Assembly (NCBI GenBank): GCA_910585095.1
Contig: CAJUBU010000007.1
Span: forward strand, 77,904-141,903
Direction: 5' to 3'
DNA length: 64,000 nt
Source of the DNA: an uncultured Lachnospira sp.
GTDB taxonomy: Bacteria > Bacillota > Clostridia > Lachnospirales > Lachnospiraceae
A program made the position numbers and the translations under genes. Below are positions 8,970 to 17,411 of the stretch, in pieces. A model generated the notes under the pieces. The model searched no databases. It was given only the letters and a program-made list of their open reading frames with translations, and was not told the DNA's origin. The first letter of the stretch is position 1; the number at the start of each line of letters is the position of its first letter.

Positions 8970-9779
8970 ATGGCAAAATATTTATATGAAGGAAACTTAA
9001 ATGAACCTGTTAATTATCGAAAAAAAGACTCTATTGAATACTATATTCGCGGTACAGTCAAAGCAAATGGTCATACTTATGAGCGTTATGGCATTAAGAC
9101 ACATTTTATTCAAGCTGGAGAAAATTATCTAAATTTAATGCAGCAATATATCGTTCCTTTTATAGAAAAAGGAGATATTGTCAGTGTCAGTGAAAAAGTT
9201 ATCTCCATGTGTCAAAAAAATATTGTACACATGGAAGATATAAAATTACATCCGCTTACAAAGCTAATGAGCAAATTTGGAAAAAAGACAGACAGCGGAA
9301 TTGGCATTACACAACCCTACAAACTTCAATTAATGATTGATATAAATGGTCTGGGCAACGTATTGTATGCTGGCATCATCGGTATTTTGGGAAAATTAAT
9401 CGGAAAGCGAGGATTATTTTATAAAATTTTAGGTGAGGAAACTGCTGGAATTGATGGTTTTTACAATCATTCTGCCTTTGAGATATATCGAACCATAGCG
9501 ACACTCAATCCGAAAGAACCAACAAAAGTGTGTAACGAAATTTATAAGCAATTCCATATTCCTATTATGATTGTGGATGCCAATGATATCCATGTCAATA
9601 TTTTAGGAAAATGCACCCCATTAAATAATATTTCAAATAAAAATTTAGCGGCTCTTATTGAAGATAATCCTGCAGGGCAAGATGATGAGCAAACGCCTTT
9701 TATTATTATACGTGACATCACTACAAAAAAAGCAGAACCTTATATACCCAAAAAACCACTCTTTGCGCCCTCGCTTTAA
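8970..9779 (+). CDS. CofE-like (F420-0:glutamate ligase family) protein
   Basis: A 269-residue protein related to coenzyme F420-0:L-glutamate ligases. Shared features are GDIVSVSEKVISMCQ near residue 68, an acidic TDSGIG region, and ETAGIDGFYNHSAF near residue 155, which resembles the metal/nucleotide loop of CofE. F420 biosynthesis is not expected in this lineage and no other cof gene is present, so the substrate is probably something else that receives an amino acid by a peptide-like bond. The start follows AAAAGGAGA. It stands alone after the terminator of the VanRS-like operon inside the mobile element. The fold assignment is good; the reaction is unknown. Confidence 0.7.
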   Translation: MAKYLYEGNLNEPVNYRKKDSIEYYIRGTVKANGHTYERYGIKTHFIQAGENYLNLMQQYIVPFIEKGDIVSVSEKVISMCQKNIVHMEDIKLHPLTKLMSKFGKKTDSGIGITQPYKLQLMIDINGLGNVLYAGIIGILGKLIGKRGLFYKILGEETAGIDGFYNHSAFEIYRTIATLNPKEPTKVCNEIYKQFHIPIMIVDANDIHVNILGKCTPLNNISNKNLAALIEDNPAGQDDEQTPFIIIRDITTKKAEPYIPKKPLFAPSL

Positions 9780-9846
9780 ATTTTTATGGCTATTTTTACA
9801 TTTTTTGTATCCATGCAGAAAAGATGAGTTTATCTTACTCATGAGG

Positions 9847-10626
9847 TCAACTCATCTTATCCCATAATGATGCTCTTTCCAAACGTGTCATTTTCGTTGA
9901 AATTTGAGCATTGCGCTCTATTTTATTGACAATATTGTCAAATGTTGCATGGTCACAGCCAACGGAATTTAATTTTTTTTTGGCATCTTCTTTTTCTTTC
10001 AACAAGTCAGAAAAATTTTCTCCAACGGTCTTTGCATACCAAGACACCATATTTTCATAATCTTGAAATGTTTTCTCAATTTTAGCATTTAAAATGCAAA
10101 TATCTTCCTCCCATACAGCAGTTTGACAATATGTAGATAATTCTTTAAACATATTTTTGAATATCGCTTTTTCTTCTTCTGTCATTTTTGACTCTACTGC
10201 AAAATGATTCAAGCCCAAATAATCAAGCTGTTTACTCAACAAATGACACTGAGCATTCATCTGGCACATATTCCAAAGTTCTTTTTGTGTTTGAGGCTGC
10301 TGCAAAAGATATGTACGCATATTAAATAAAGAATCAACATCTCCTCGCAAACTTGGACGAAATGTGTCAAATGGAGCATAGTAATCAGCTGCATCAATCT
10401 TCTTTTTATGAAAATATAATAAATCCTCCTCTTTTAAACAAACTTTTACTCCTGTAAGATTCATCAATTCACTTATAGCATTTGTGCAAGTGACTTCTGC
10501 CTGCATTCGCAGATTTTCTGACGGCTGCTCTAAATAAGTACTGATTTTTTGAAGTACTTGTTCAAATATGCTATTCTTTATATCCATTTGAGAAAATAAT
10601 TTTATTAAATCATTCCACACATCCAC
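9847..10626 (-). CDS. Hypothetical protein, partner of phosphorylase-fold protein
   Basis: A 259-residue soluble, mostly helical protein with no recognised motif. It starts with GTG (MDVWNDLIKLFSQMD) at 10626, five bases after GGAGGAG; an upstream TTG frame lacks a ribosome site. It contains Cys-rich helices (MCQMNAQCHLL), and charged segments in the C-terminal third look coiled-coil (LKEKEDAKKKL). It lies 69 bp downstream of the nucleoside-phosphorylase-like gene in the same direction, so the two are probably co-transcribed. A regulatory or sensor role for the neighbour is inference only. Confidence 0.7.
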   Translation of the reverse strand: MDVWNDLIKLFSQMDIKNSIFEQVLQKISTYLEQPSENLRMQAEVTCTNAISELMNLTGVKVCLKEEDLLYFHKKKIDAADYYAPFDTFRPSLRGDVDSLFNMRTYLLQQPQTQKELWNMCQMNAQCHLLSKQLDYLGLNHFAVESKMTEEEKAIFKNMFKELSTYCQTAVWEEDICILNAKIEKTFQDYENMVSWYAKTVGENFSDLLKEKEDAKKKLNSVGCDHATFDNIVNKIERNAQISTKMTRLERASLWDKMS

Positions 10627-10695
10627 AATCGCTCCTCCATTACAGACATATAACAATTTAGATACCTTTTAATATATATTTTATAAATAAACATA

Positions 10696-12156
10696 TCATA
10701 TATCAAAAACAATTCCAAATTCTGCCAGCTTATCAGAAGATTCTCTTAAAACCTGACGTTTAACAAGTAAAGTGCTTTCCGCCTCATTTATCCCCCTGTT
10801 TGAATATCTTGGGTCTAATACTTCTCGAATAACGGGAATATACATAAGTCCATCAAGCAATAATTTCTTTTCTTTTTCATTTAAAGCTAACAATACAAGT
10901 GAAATCTCTGCATAAATCCATTCTGTATACTGTATATAATAATTTTGTAATAGCTGTATAATCTGATGTTGATTTTGTATAGAATAACTGGAATCATGAG
11001 CAAAAAGTTTAGTCACAAACTGAGTACTACAAATTATATCTTTTTTATGTTTAACAGGCTGTTCAAATAATTCCTTCAAAATACTGCAAGGTATCTTATT
11101 TCCTGGTGTATCAAGCAATGAAAGCACATTTTCACAGTTCGAAATATTTATATCCAATATTGATAATTCACGAAAAACAATCATTGCCTCTGTTAAGATA
11201 TCTATATTTGTTTTGTCCATACACTTTAAGAGATTTTGTTCTAACTGCAGCTCTTTTCCCATATAGCCAAGAATACGAATCAGTGTATTCATGGCATATT
11301 TTACAGTTTCATAACTTGGTATTCCTCCATTTGTATCTTTATTGATTATTCCAGTTCTATTTGAATTAAGAGGAATATCTGCAAAATTAGGCTGAGAAAA
11401 TACAGTATAACACAAATCTACAGCAGCATTTGCAGCATTTTTTTGTCGCTGCTTTTTATCCTTGCTTTTTCCATACGCCCAATCACAAATTCCTTTTATC
11501 ACAATCCATTCTTGAATACCTTGATTTGCTGCTGCTGAATAAATGCCAAATGACTCCATATCTCCGCCAATAGCATTGGGAAATTTAAAAAACAATTCAT
11601 CTCTAAATGCTTTATTATCAACTAACTTTTCACCAGAAAGCAGTTCACCTGCATGTCTTTTTATCGTTGTTTGTTCAATCATATAATTCCATTCACAATG
11701 GATAAAGCGATTATATAAAATATTACCACTTTCAGGTATTGGAGAACGCTCTTCACTTCTGTCTTTTGCCCTTTTTTCCAATTCATAGTTTCTAACCGAT
11801 TTTGCAATCAAAATATCACCTAACGTTTGCTTTTTTTTATCTCTGCCAAAAGCAATACCAACCATAACAATTCCATCTGGCTGCCATTGTAAAATGGCAT
11901 CAGATACCGTCACAATCGCTGCACGTTTGCCAACAGCACCCATATCATCACATTGAATATGTACAATTGGATAGATTCCCAACATTCCAATATAATAGGT
12001 GTACATACCAACAGGACATTTAAAAATACGATTTCCAACAATAGGGGATATTTTTTGATGTAAAGCTTCACTTTCAATCTCTGTCGCTGTAACAAACAAA
12101 AATAAGGGTGAGTCTTTGATATATGCCCATATTGAGGCTTTTGTCATGATATCCAC
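10696..12156 (-). CDS. Nucleoside-phosphorylase-fold protein with C-terminal extension
   Basis: A 486-residue, two-part protein. Residues 15-260 form a PNP/UDP-phosphorylase or MTA/SAH-nucleosidase fold: VTATEIESEAL at the start, VMVGIAFGRDKK as the phosphate/ribose loop, GGDMESFGIYSAA with the ribose-binding Glu of the MExxA motif, and VIKGICDWAYGKS with the base-binding Asp. The IKGICDWA style is typical of phosphorylase domains used as effectors or sensors in conflict systems, not of metabolic MTA nucleosidases. The 220-residue C-terminal part is helical and unrecognised. It starts with GTG after AGGAAAGG. The gene lies just inside the right att end, followed by a 259-residue partner. An NTP-cleaving antiphage effector is a reasonable hypothesis; a metabolic nucleosidase is the alternative. 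Confidence 0.78.
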   Translation of the reverse strand: MDIMTKASIWAYIKDSPLFLFVTATEIESEALHQKISPIVGNRIFKCPVGMYTYYIGMLGIYPIVHIQCDDMGAVGKRAAIVTVSDAILQWQPDGIVMVGIAFGRDKKKQTLGDILIAKSVRNYELEKRAKDRSEERSPIPESGNILYNRFIHCEWNYMIEQTTIKRHAGELLSGEKLVDNKAFRDELFFKFPNAIGGDMESFGIYSAAANQGIQEWIVIKGICDWAYGKSKDKKQRQKNAANAAVDLCYTVFSQPNFADIPLNSNRTGIINKDTNGGIPSYETVKYAMNTLIRILGYMGKELQLEQNLLKCMDKTNIDILTEAMIVFRELSILDINISNCENVLSLLDTPGNKIPCSILKELFEQPVKHKKDIICSTQFVTKLFAHDSSYSIQNQHQIIQLLQNYYIQYTEWIYAEISLVLLALNEKEKKLLLDGLMYIPVIREVLDPRYSNRGINEAESTLLVKRQVLRESSDKLAEFGIVFDI

Positions 12157-12354
12157 AGTAAATCCTTTCCTATAAAATTCATTATTTATCTAATTTTATA
12201 TTTGTATTTTTCACTTTATACGCAACAATAATAATTTTACAATAAATATATTTTAAAATAATTATATCAAAAAATATATGAAATAGAAATGATTTCTTTA
12301 TACTAATATAATCATTTTACCATTTACTTTTTATATATCACATATCTTAAAAAA

Positions 12355-12383
12355 GCGGAACATTTCTATTGCTTCTGTAGGTA
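12355..12383 (+). other. attR of the 10.66-kb element in cotJC
   Basis: Arm 12355-12375 (GCGGAACATTTCT then ATTGCTTC), a 2-bp spacer and the core TAGGTA (12378-12383). The reverse complement of the arm matches the left arm at 18 of 21 positions with the same spacing to the core. To the right the sequence is cotJC coding (GTEELGHFEM). In the excised circle the two arms would form a near-palindromic site of about 52 bp. Confidence 0.85.
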
Positions 12384-12793
12384 CAGAAGAACTAGGTCAT
12401 TTTGAAATGATTAGTACAATGGTTCATCAATTAACTAGGAACCTTTCAATGGAACAGATAAAAGGAACGCCTTTTGAGGCATACTATGTCGACCATACTG
12501 CTGCTATATGGCCTCAGGCAGCAGGCGGTATTCCATTTAACGCATGTGAATTTCAGTCAAAAGGCGACCCTATCACAGACCTTTTTGAAGATATGGCAGC
12601 AGAGCAAAAAGCTAGAACCACATATGATAACCTTATAAGACTAACGGATGACCCTGATGTGTTAGACCCATTGAGATTCCTGCGTGAACGTGAAATCGTG
12701 CATTTTCAGCGTTTTGGTGAAGGACTTTCCATTGTTCAAGACAACTTAAATTCTAAAAACTATTACTATTTTAACCCTGCATTTAAATGTTAA
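12380..12793 (+). pseudogene. cotJC: cotJC C-terminal fragment (spore-coat Mn catalase)
   Basis: The C-terminal part of the CotJC/manganese catalase. It contains the metal-ligand motifs EELGHFEM and EREIVHFQRFGE, and the family blocks VDHTAAIWPQAAGGIPF, FQSKGDPITDL and AEQKARTTYDN, ending NYYYFNPAFKC. Homology begins at the Gly codon 12380-12382, which is shared with the left fragment. Fusing 1721 to 12383 restores LTDIG-TEELGH with no frameshift or stop, and all later codons are intact, so this is a separated exon-like piece and not a decayed gene. An internal ATG at 12407 (the M of FEM) could only give a protein lacking ligands. Confidence 0.93.
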
Positions 12794-12811
12794 TATTTAT
12801 TTTTTATATTT

Positions 12812-12838
12812 AAATTGCATTCCAAAATGCAATTTAAA
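12812..12838 (+). terminator. Terminator of cotJC
   Basis: AAATTGCATT (12812-12821) pairs with AATGCAATTT (12826-12835) across a short loop, 18 bp after the cotJC stop. The T-tract is weak on the plus strand. Confidence 0.5.
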
Positions 12839-12911
12839 AATAGCATAATATAAGTTTGCAAAGATAATTTTATTGTTATATTAATTATTTTTGTAATAAT
12901 TTAACACAAAT

Positions 12912-12976
12912 AAAAAAACTCCCTTTATATAAAGGCAAGTTTAATATTTTACTTGCCTTCATAAAGGGAGTTTTTT
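12912..12976. terminator. Bidirectional terminator between cotJC and map
   Basis: A long stem: AAAAAACTCCCTTTAT (from about 12913) pairs with ATAAAGGGAGTTTTTT (12961-12976), with an inner AAGGCAAGT/ACTTGCCTT helix. T-runs exist in both directions, suiting the convergent genes. Confidence 0.9.
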
Positions 12977-12989
12977 CCAATTTGCTTTA

Positions 12990-13862
12990 TCAATAACTCA
13001 TAACTTCATAACCTGTATTGGTCACCAACACCATTAATTCCCATTGTGCAGATGGCTTTTCATCATCCGTGTAAATTGTCCAACCATTTGTTTCATCAAT
13101 ATATACATCCGATGTTCCCATATTAATCATTGGCTCAATCGTAAACACCATACCTGGTGCCATAACCATACCTGTGCCTCTTTTGATAACATAGCTTACA
13201 AATGGAGTCTCATGGAACTCAAGCCCTATACCATGACCGCCAACTTGTTTGACAACTGAATAACCGTTTAATTTTGCATGGTCGCTGATTGCCTGCGCAA
13301 CATCACCAAGATGTCCCCAAGGCTTTACTTTTTCTAATCCCAATTTAACACACTCTTTTGCCACTCTTACAAGCCGCCTTTTTTCCTCTGATACATTTCC
13401 AATCAAAAACATTCTGGAAGAATCGGAAAAATAGCCATTAAGAATGGTAGAACAATCCACATTGACAATATCCCCATCAATCAATTGAATATTGGAAGAA
13501 GGTATCCCATGACAAACTTGCTCATTGATAGATGTACAGACGCTTTTTGGAAATCCCTCATAATTAAGTGGCGCTGGAATGCCGCCCATAGCTGTTGTCT
13601 TTTCATATACCATCTGGTCTATTTCCTCTGTTGTCATGCCTTCATGAATATGCTCTGCCACATAATCAAGCACTGCAATATTAATCTTAGCACTATCCCT
13701 CATACCCTGTAATTGTTTTTCATTCTTGATAATATTTCTTGGTGGCACTTTATGAAACTTTTTTTTATACATTTCAAGTTTTTTATCAAATTCCATATGG
13801 CATGTTCCATACGTTTTACCGCTATTACACCAGCAAGGTTCTTCTCTTCTTAGCTTTTTCAT
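12990..13862 (-). CDS. map: Methionine aminopeptidase with N-terminal SEC-C zinc motif
   Basis: A type I methionyl aminopeptidase of 290 residues that removes initiator Met from nascent proteins. Residues 1-25 form a SEC-C motif (REEPCWCNSGKTYGTCH), thought to aid ribosome or nucleic-acid contact in extended type I enzymes. The catalytic domain shows the metal ligands in VNVDCSTILNGYFSDSSR, GGHGIGLEFHE, and the Glu in FTIEPM. The start at 13862 follows the GGGAA of GAAATGGGAA; longer frames lack a site. It is encoded downstream of the pyrophosphatase gene on the same strand, with a 92-bp gap containing a TTTTGTGT/ACACAAAA hairpin (13906-13934). Confidence 0.95.
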   Translation of the reverse strand: MKKLRREEPCWCNSGKTYGTCHMEFDKKLEMYKKKFHKVPPRNIIKNEKQLQGMRDSAKINIAVLDYVAEHIHEGMTTEEIDQMVYEKTTAMGGIPAPLNYEGFPKSVCTSINEQVCHGIPSSNIQLIDGDIVNVDCSTILNGYFSDSSRMFLIGNVSEEKRRLVRVAKECVKLGLEKVKPWGHLGDVAQAISDHAKLNGYSVVKQVGGHGIGLEFHETPFVSYVIKRGTGMVMAPGMVFTIEPMINMGTSDVYIDETNGWTIYTDDEKPSAQWELMVLVTNTGYEVMSY

Positions 13863-13954
13863 ATTTATTCCCATTTCTGCGCTGCTTTTATATAAAAATT
13901 TCATATTTTGTGTGAGCGGCGCGCAAACACAAAACATATCATTCCATTTTTTAT

Positions 13955-15595
13955 TTACTGCTGCAATTCTTCCATAATTGCTGGCAACAACTGCTTTTTA
14001 CGCGATACAACCCCCTTTAATGAGACAACATTACCATCAGACACTGTACTAAATGAATTGGTAATAATCTGTGTAGAATTGTTACCAAAACAGACGACTT
14101 CTGAAGATTCTGTTAAGACATTGGTTATCATAAAAAATGCCATATCAAGCCCCATTTTTGATATATCGCCTGAAAGATAATCTATCATTGGCTGGCGCAC
14201 CATATCCGTCTCTTCCTTTGTCATACAATTTACCTGCCCCACTCCAATTACTATATCATTGACAGAAAATTTCTTAAAATCTCTGGCAAATAATTCTTCT
14301 GATGTTCTTCCTATAAGGTTACTTCCTGCCTTAAACATCTCACGTCCATAACTTTCAATATCAATACCTGCTATCTGTGCCATTTTTTTACATATATCAA
14401 TATCTACTTGTGTACATGTTGGTGATTTTAAAATCAAAGTATCCGATATAATAGCTGAACAAAGAAGTGCCGCAATTGTCTTTTCTGGCGTTAATCCATT
14501 TTCTTCATACATCAATCCAATAATAGTTGACGTACAACCCAATGGCTGATTTCTAAAAAATACGGGCGTCATTGTCTGAATGGAACCCAAACGATGATGG
14601 TCAATAATTTCAAGGATTTCTGCTGTCTCAACTCCAAACACTGCTTGACTTTTTTCGTTATGGTCTACTAAAATTAATTTTTTCTTTCCATGTTTTAAAA
14701 GGTTACGTCTAGATATCATACCAATATATTTGCCATTTTCACCCAATATTGGAAAATCACGGAATCTTCTCTTTGCCATCGTATCCTCAATATCTTCAAT
14801 ATAATCGGTTATTTTAAATTTAATCATTTTTTCTTTAGGCGTCATATAAAATCGAATAGGAAGGCTTTGGTTAATAAGACGCGCCACTGTATAGGTATCA
14901 TAATCTGTCGTTATAATCATACAGTTGTTTTCTTGTGCCACTTTAATAATTGTCTTTGACACATTCACGCCCTCACAGATAACAATACAGCGTGCATTCA
15001 TCTCAACAGCGCACAGTTGTGCATCGTATCGGTTGCCTAAAATAATAATGTCGCCCTCCTCGATATACTGTTCCATCATATCTGGATTTGCTGTTGCAAT
15101 CACGACTTTTCCTTTATCAACAATTTGCCTTACATCACCTGTTACTACTGTCGCGTCAAGTGTATCTACAATATTTTGCATACTAGTATGTGCCACTGAT
15201 AGAATATTGCTGTCATAAACGTCAAAATATGATTTTGATATATCGCCAAGTGTAATAAGCCCTTCTAATTCACCATCGGACAATATAGGCAACGTGACGG
15301 TATTATTTTCTTTCATATAATGATAAGCAGCTTTCATTGATATGTCTTCACTAACACCCTCAATAATATGTATATCCACATCCTGAACTTGTGGTCTTAC
15401 ATCCTTAATATATTCAGGGATGCTCACTTCATTCCTATTTAGTACATATTGTGTTTCTTCATTTAAGTGACCTGCTCTCTTAGCAATATGTTCTTTGCCT
15501 GTCAATAAAGTCTTTAACCTAGCATAACAAATAGCTGAACAAATTGAATCGGTATCTGGATTTCTATGCCCAAATACATAAACTGGATTATCCAT
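13955..15595 (-). CDS. ppaC: Mn-dependent family II inorganic pyrophosphatase with CBS and DRTGG domains
   Basis: Hydrolyses pyrophosphate to phosphate, driving biosynthetic reactions. At 546 residues it is the nucleotide-regulated CBS-PPase form. The DHH domain has GHRNPDTDS at the N-terminus, then a CBS domain (about 70-125), a DRTGG domain (about 125-240), a second CBS (about 245-300), the resumed DHH domain with VDHNEKSQA and DHHRLGS, and a DHHA2 domain ending SRKKQL. Adenine nucleotides and diadenosine polyphosphates control family members through the CBS pair. The ATG follows GGAGGAAG. It lies upstream of map in the same direction and after a terminator for the chemoreceptor gene. Confidence 0.95.
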   Translation of the reverse strand: MDNPVYVFGHRNPDTDSICSAICYARLKTLLTGKEHIAKRAGHLNEETQYVLNRNEVSIPEYIKDVRPQVQDVDIHIIEGVSEDISMKAAYHYMKENNTVTLPILSDGELEGLITLGDISKSYFDVYDSNILSVAHTSMQNIVDTLDATVVTGDVRQIVDKGKVVIATANPDMMEQYIEEGDIIILGNRYDAQLCAVEMNARCIVICEGVNVSKTIIKVAQENNCMIITTDYDTYTVARLINQSLPIRFYMTPKEKMIKFKITDYIEDIEDTMAKRRFRDFPILGENGKYIGMISRRNLLKHGKKKLILVDHNEKSQAVFGVETAEILEIIDHHRLGSIQTMTPVFFRNQPLGCTSTIIGLMYEENGLTPEKTIAALLCSAIISDTLILKSPTCTQVDIDICKKMAQIAGIDIESYGREMFKAGSNLIGRTSEELFARDFKKFSVNDIVIGVGQVNCMTKEETDMVRQPMIDYLSGDISKMGLDMAFFMITNVLTESSEVVCFGNNSTQIITNSFSTVSDGNVVSLKGVVSRKKQLLPAIMEELQQ

Positions 15596-15681
15596 AAATC
15601 TTCCTCCACAAAAAAGTTAAAAACAAATAAACTCACAAAATTTGATATATCCAACAATACAATTTTCTATAAAATCAAGTA

Positions 15682-15706
15682 CCCCGCTTAAAAAGCGGGG
15701 ACTTTT
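15682..15706 (-). terminator. Terminator of cytosolic chemoreceptor gene
   Basis: CCCCGCTT (15682-15689) pairs with AAGCGGGG (15693-15700), an uninterrupted GC-rich stem in very AT-rich surroundings, downstream of the chemoreceptor stop. Short T-runs follow in both directions. Confidence 0.75.
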
Positions 15707-15772
15707 CTGATAAAATAAATGTAAATAGTAATTATAACAATAACTATTTTTTATGATGTAGCTATTTAAAAA

Positions 15773-17182
15773 TTAATTACGAAAGACAACAATTTTTGTC
15801 TTATCAGTGTACCCTAATGTCATTAACTTATCTTGCAATTTTCTAATCGCATCTCTATACACATAAAATGCATCATATGTCTTTTTAAAACATTCTTTTG
15901 CTTTTTCAGTATTTCCAGCATCTTTTGCTTTCCATGTTTCTGTTGCACATCTATGCAGTTCATTATGGGCATTTTTAACACCTGCAAACTCTTGACTTCC
16001 TGTAATTGCTGGATCTGTCTGCTTGCCTAACCAAACACCAAGCTTACAGCTTGTAGGATCATTAAGCTGTGTAATCTTAAGCTGTTCAAAACCAATTTCA
16101 TGACTGTATACACGCCACATAAGAATAAAATGGTCTATTTCAAATATCTTTAGCCAATCTTGTGTTGTCACATTAGCAAAGCCTCGAACCATATCGCTTC
16201 TAGTTGTATCAATATAACGACTAATTTTATATACATGTGTTCCCTGTTCCATACAGTCCTTTGTCAATTCGTCATAACTTACGGCAATATTTTCAACTTG
16301 GCTAGAAAAATTCGCCGTAACCGTTGTTTGTTTATCAATCGCCTTAAATATATTATCAACTTTATCCTTGACAACTTCCATTTGATTCGTCATTCTATTA
16401 ATATCATTCAACGAACCTTCTACTTTGCTGTTGCCTTCAGCTAACTTTGTCGTTGTATCATCCATTAATTGAGCAAGCTCTGTAATATCATTTCTTAACT
16501 CGTTTACATACTTTACAATATCTTCCGCAGATGATGAGGTATTGCTTGACAACTCTCTTACTTGATCGGCTACAACCGCAAAGCCTTTCCCTGCCTCCCC
16601 TGCTCTCGCTGCCTCAATTGAAGCATTTAATGCAAGAAGATTACTTTGACTTGCAACCGCCTTTACAATATCTACAATCTCTCCAATTTTTTGTATCTTA
16701 TCTTGAAATTTTTGCATTTGCCCATTGATGTCACTGATTTTTTCAGAGGATTCATTGACAACTTGAATACTCTCATTCATGCCCACTGCACTTTTTTGTA
16801 TAACATCAAGAATGTCATGTGTATTATCTCGAATATCCTCCATTGAAGTCGAAATATCATTGATGGATGTCTCAAGATGATGACTGGCTTCTTCCATATC
16901 ATTAATGGACTCATACTGTGATTGAACTTGGTCAAATGTATTTTTAACATAAGAATTATCGCCAATTGATTCCATCGCTTCATTCAATCTCATAACAAAA
17001 TTATTATTTGCCTTTTTAAAAGCTTGAATCATGCCATTAACCTTTTCCCCATATCGTTTGTCCACAAATAAAGATACATCAACGTCACTGAAATCCCCCT
17101 CAATAACCTTATCCATCATGGACATCATCAGCTCAATGTCATGGTTCGTATTTTGAACTTCACCCTTCTTCTTTCCAAACAT
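15773..17182 (-). CDS. Cytosolic methyl-accepting chemotaxis protein with CZB domain
   Basis: A soluble chemoreceptor of 469 residues with no membrane segment. The signalling hairpin with the kinase-contact tip (NLLALNASIEAARAGEAG, then FAVVADQVRELS) lies near residues 190-230. The C-terminal part (about 345-460) is a CZB zinc-binding domain: DHFILMWRVY, SCKLGVWLG, and AHNELHRCA supply the His/Cys ligands. CZB receptors are known to respond to zinc or hypochlorous acid through the zinc thiolate. The start at 17182 is set by GGAGGGG seven bases upstream; earlier frames have no site. It ends in a terminator and forms a single-gene unit. Partners CheA/CheW are outside the window. Confidence 0.93.
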   Translation of the reverse strand: MFGKKKGEVQNTNHDIELMMSMMDKVIEGDFSDVDVSLFVDKRYGEKVNGMIQAFKKANNNFVMRLNEAMESIGDNSYVKNTFDQVQSQYESINDMEEASHHLETSINDISTSMEDIRDNTHDILDVIQKSAVGMNESIQVVNESSEKISDINGQMQKFQDKIQKIGEIVDIVKAVASQSNLLALNASIEAARAGEAGKGFAVVADQVRELSSNTSSSAEDIVKYVNELRNDITELAQLMDDTTTKLAEGNSKVEGSLNDINRMTNQMEVVKDKVDNIFKAIDKQTTVTANFSSQVENIAVSYDELTKDCMEQGTHVYKISRYIDTTRSDMVRGFANVTTQDWLKIFEIDHFILMWRVYSHEIGFEQLKITQLNDPTSCKLGVWLGKQTDPAITGSQEFAGVKNAHNELHRCATETWKAKDAGNTEKAKECFKKTYDAFYVYRDAIRKLQDKLMTLGYTDKTKIVVFRN

Positions 17183-17411
17183 AGTATTACCCCTCCATTC
17201 TTGTTCAGCCCACAGTTCTAGGCATAAGAACAAATGTATGTATGAAAAATTTATTTTTCATACGATTTCCCCTTCAATACCTTCATCCTTTCTATTTTAA
17301 AATTTCTAATTATATAGATATTATATCACATAAAAATTTGATTGAAAACTGTTTTGTGACACATTTGATATTATTTCATAGTATAATAAAAAATAATAAG
17401 GATTTAACCTA

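Noticed and set aside
9821..9858. AAGATGAGTT/AACTCATCTT inverted repeat as terminator between convergent genes
   Set aside because: It pairs well but overlaps the end of the minus-strand gene and has no clear T-run, so it was not listed as a feature.
1597..12793. cotJC as a simply decaying pseudogene
   Set aside because: Both fragments retain all family motifs with no stops inside homologous parts, and the junction restores the frame exactly; decay would not leave symmetric recombination arms.
13906..13934. Hairpin between ppaC and map as an intrinsic terminator
   Set aside because: The stem is short and lacks a T-run; more likely part of the leader.
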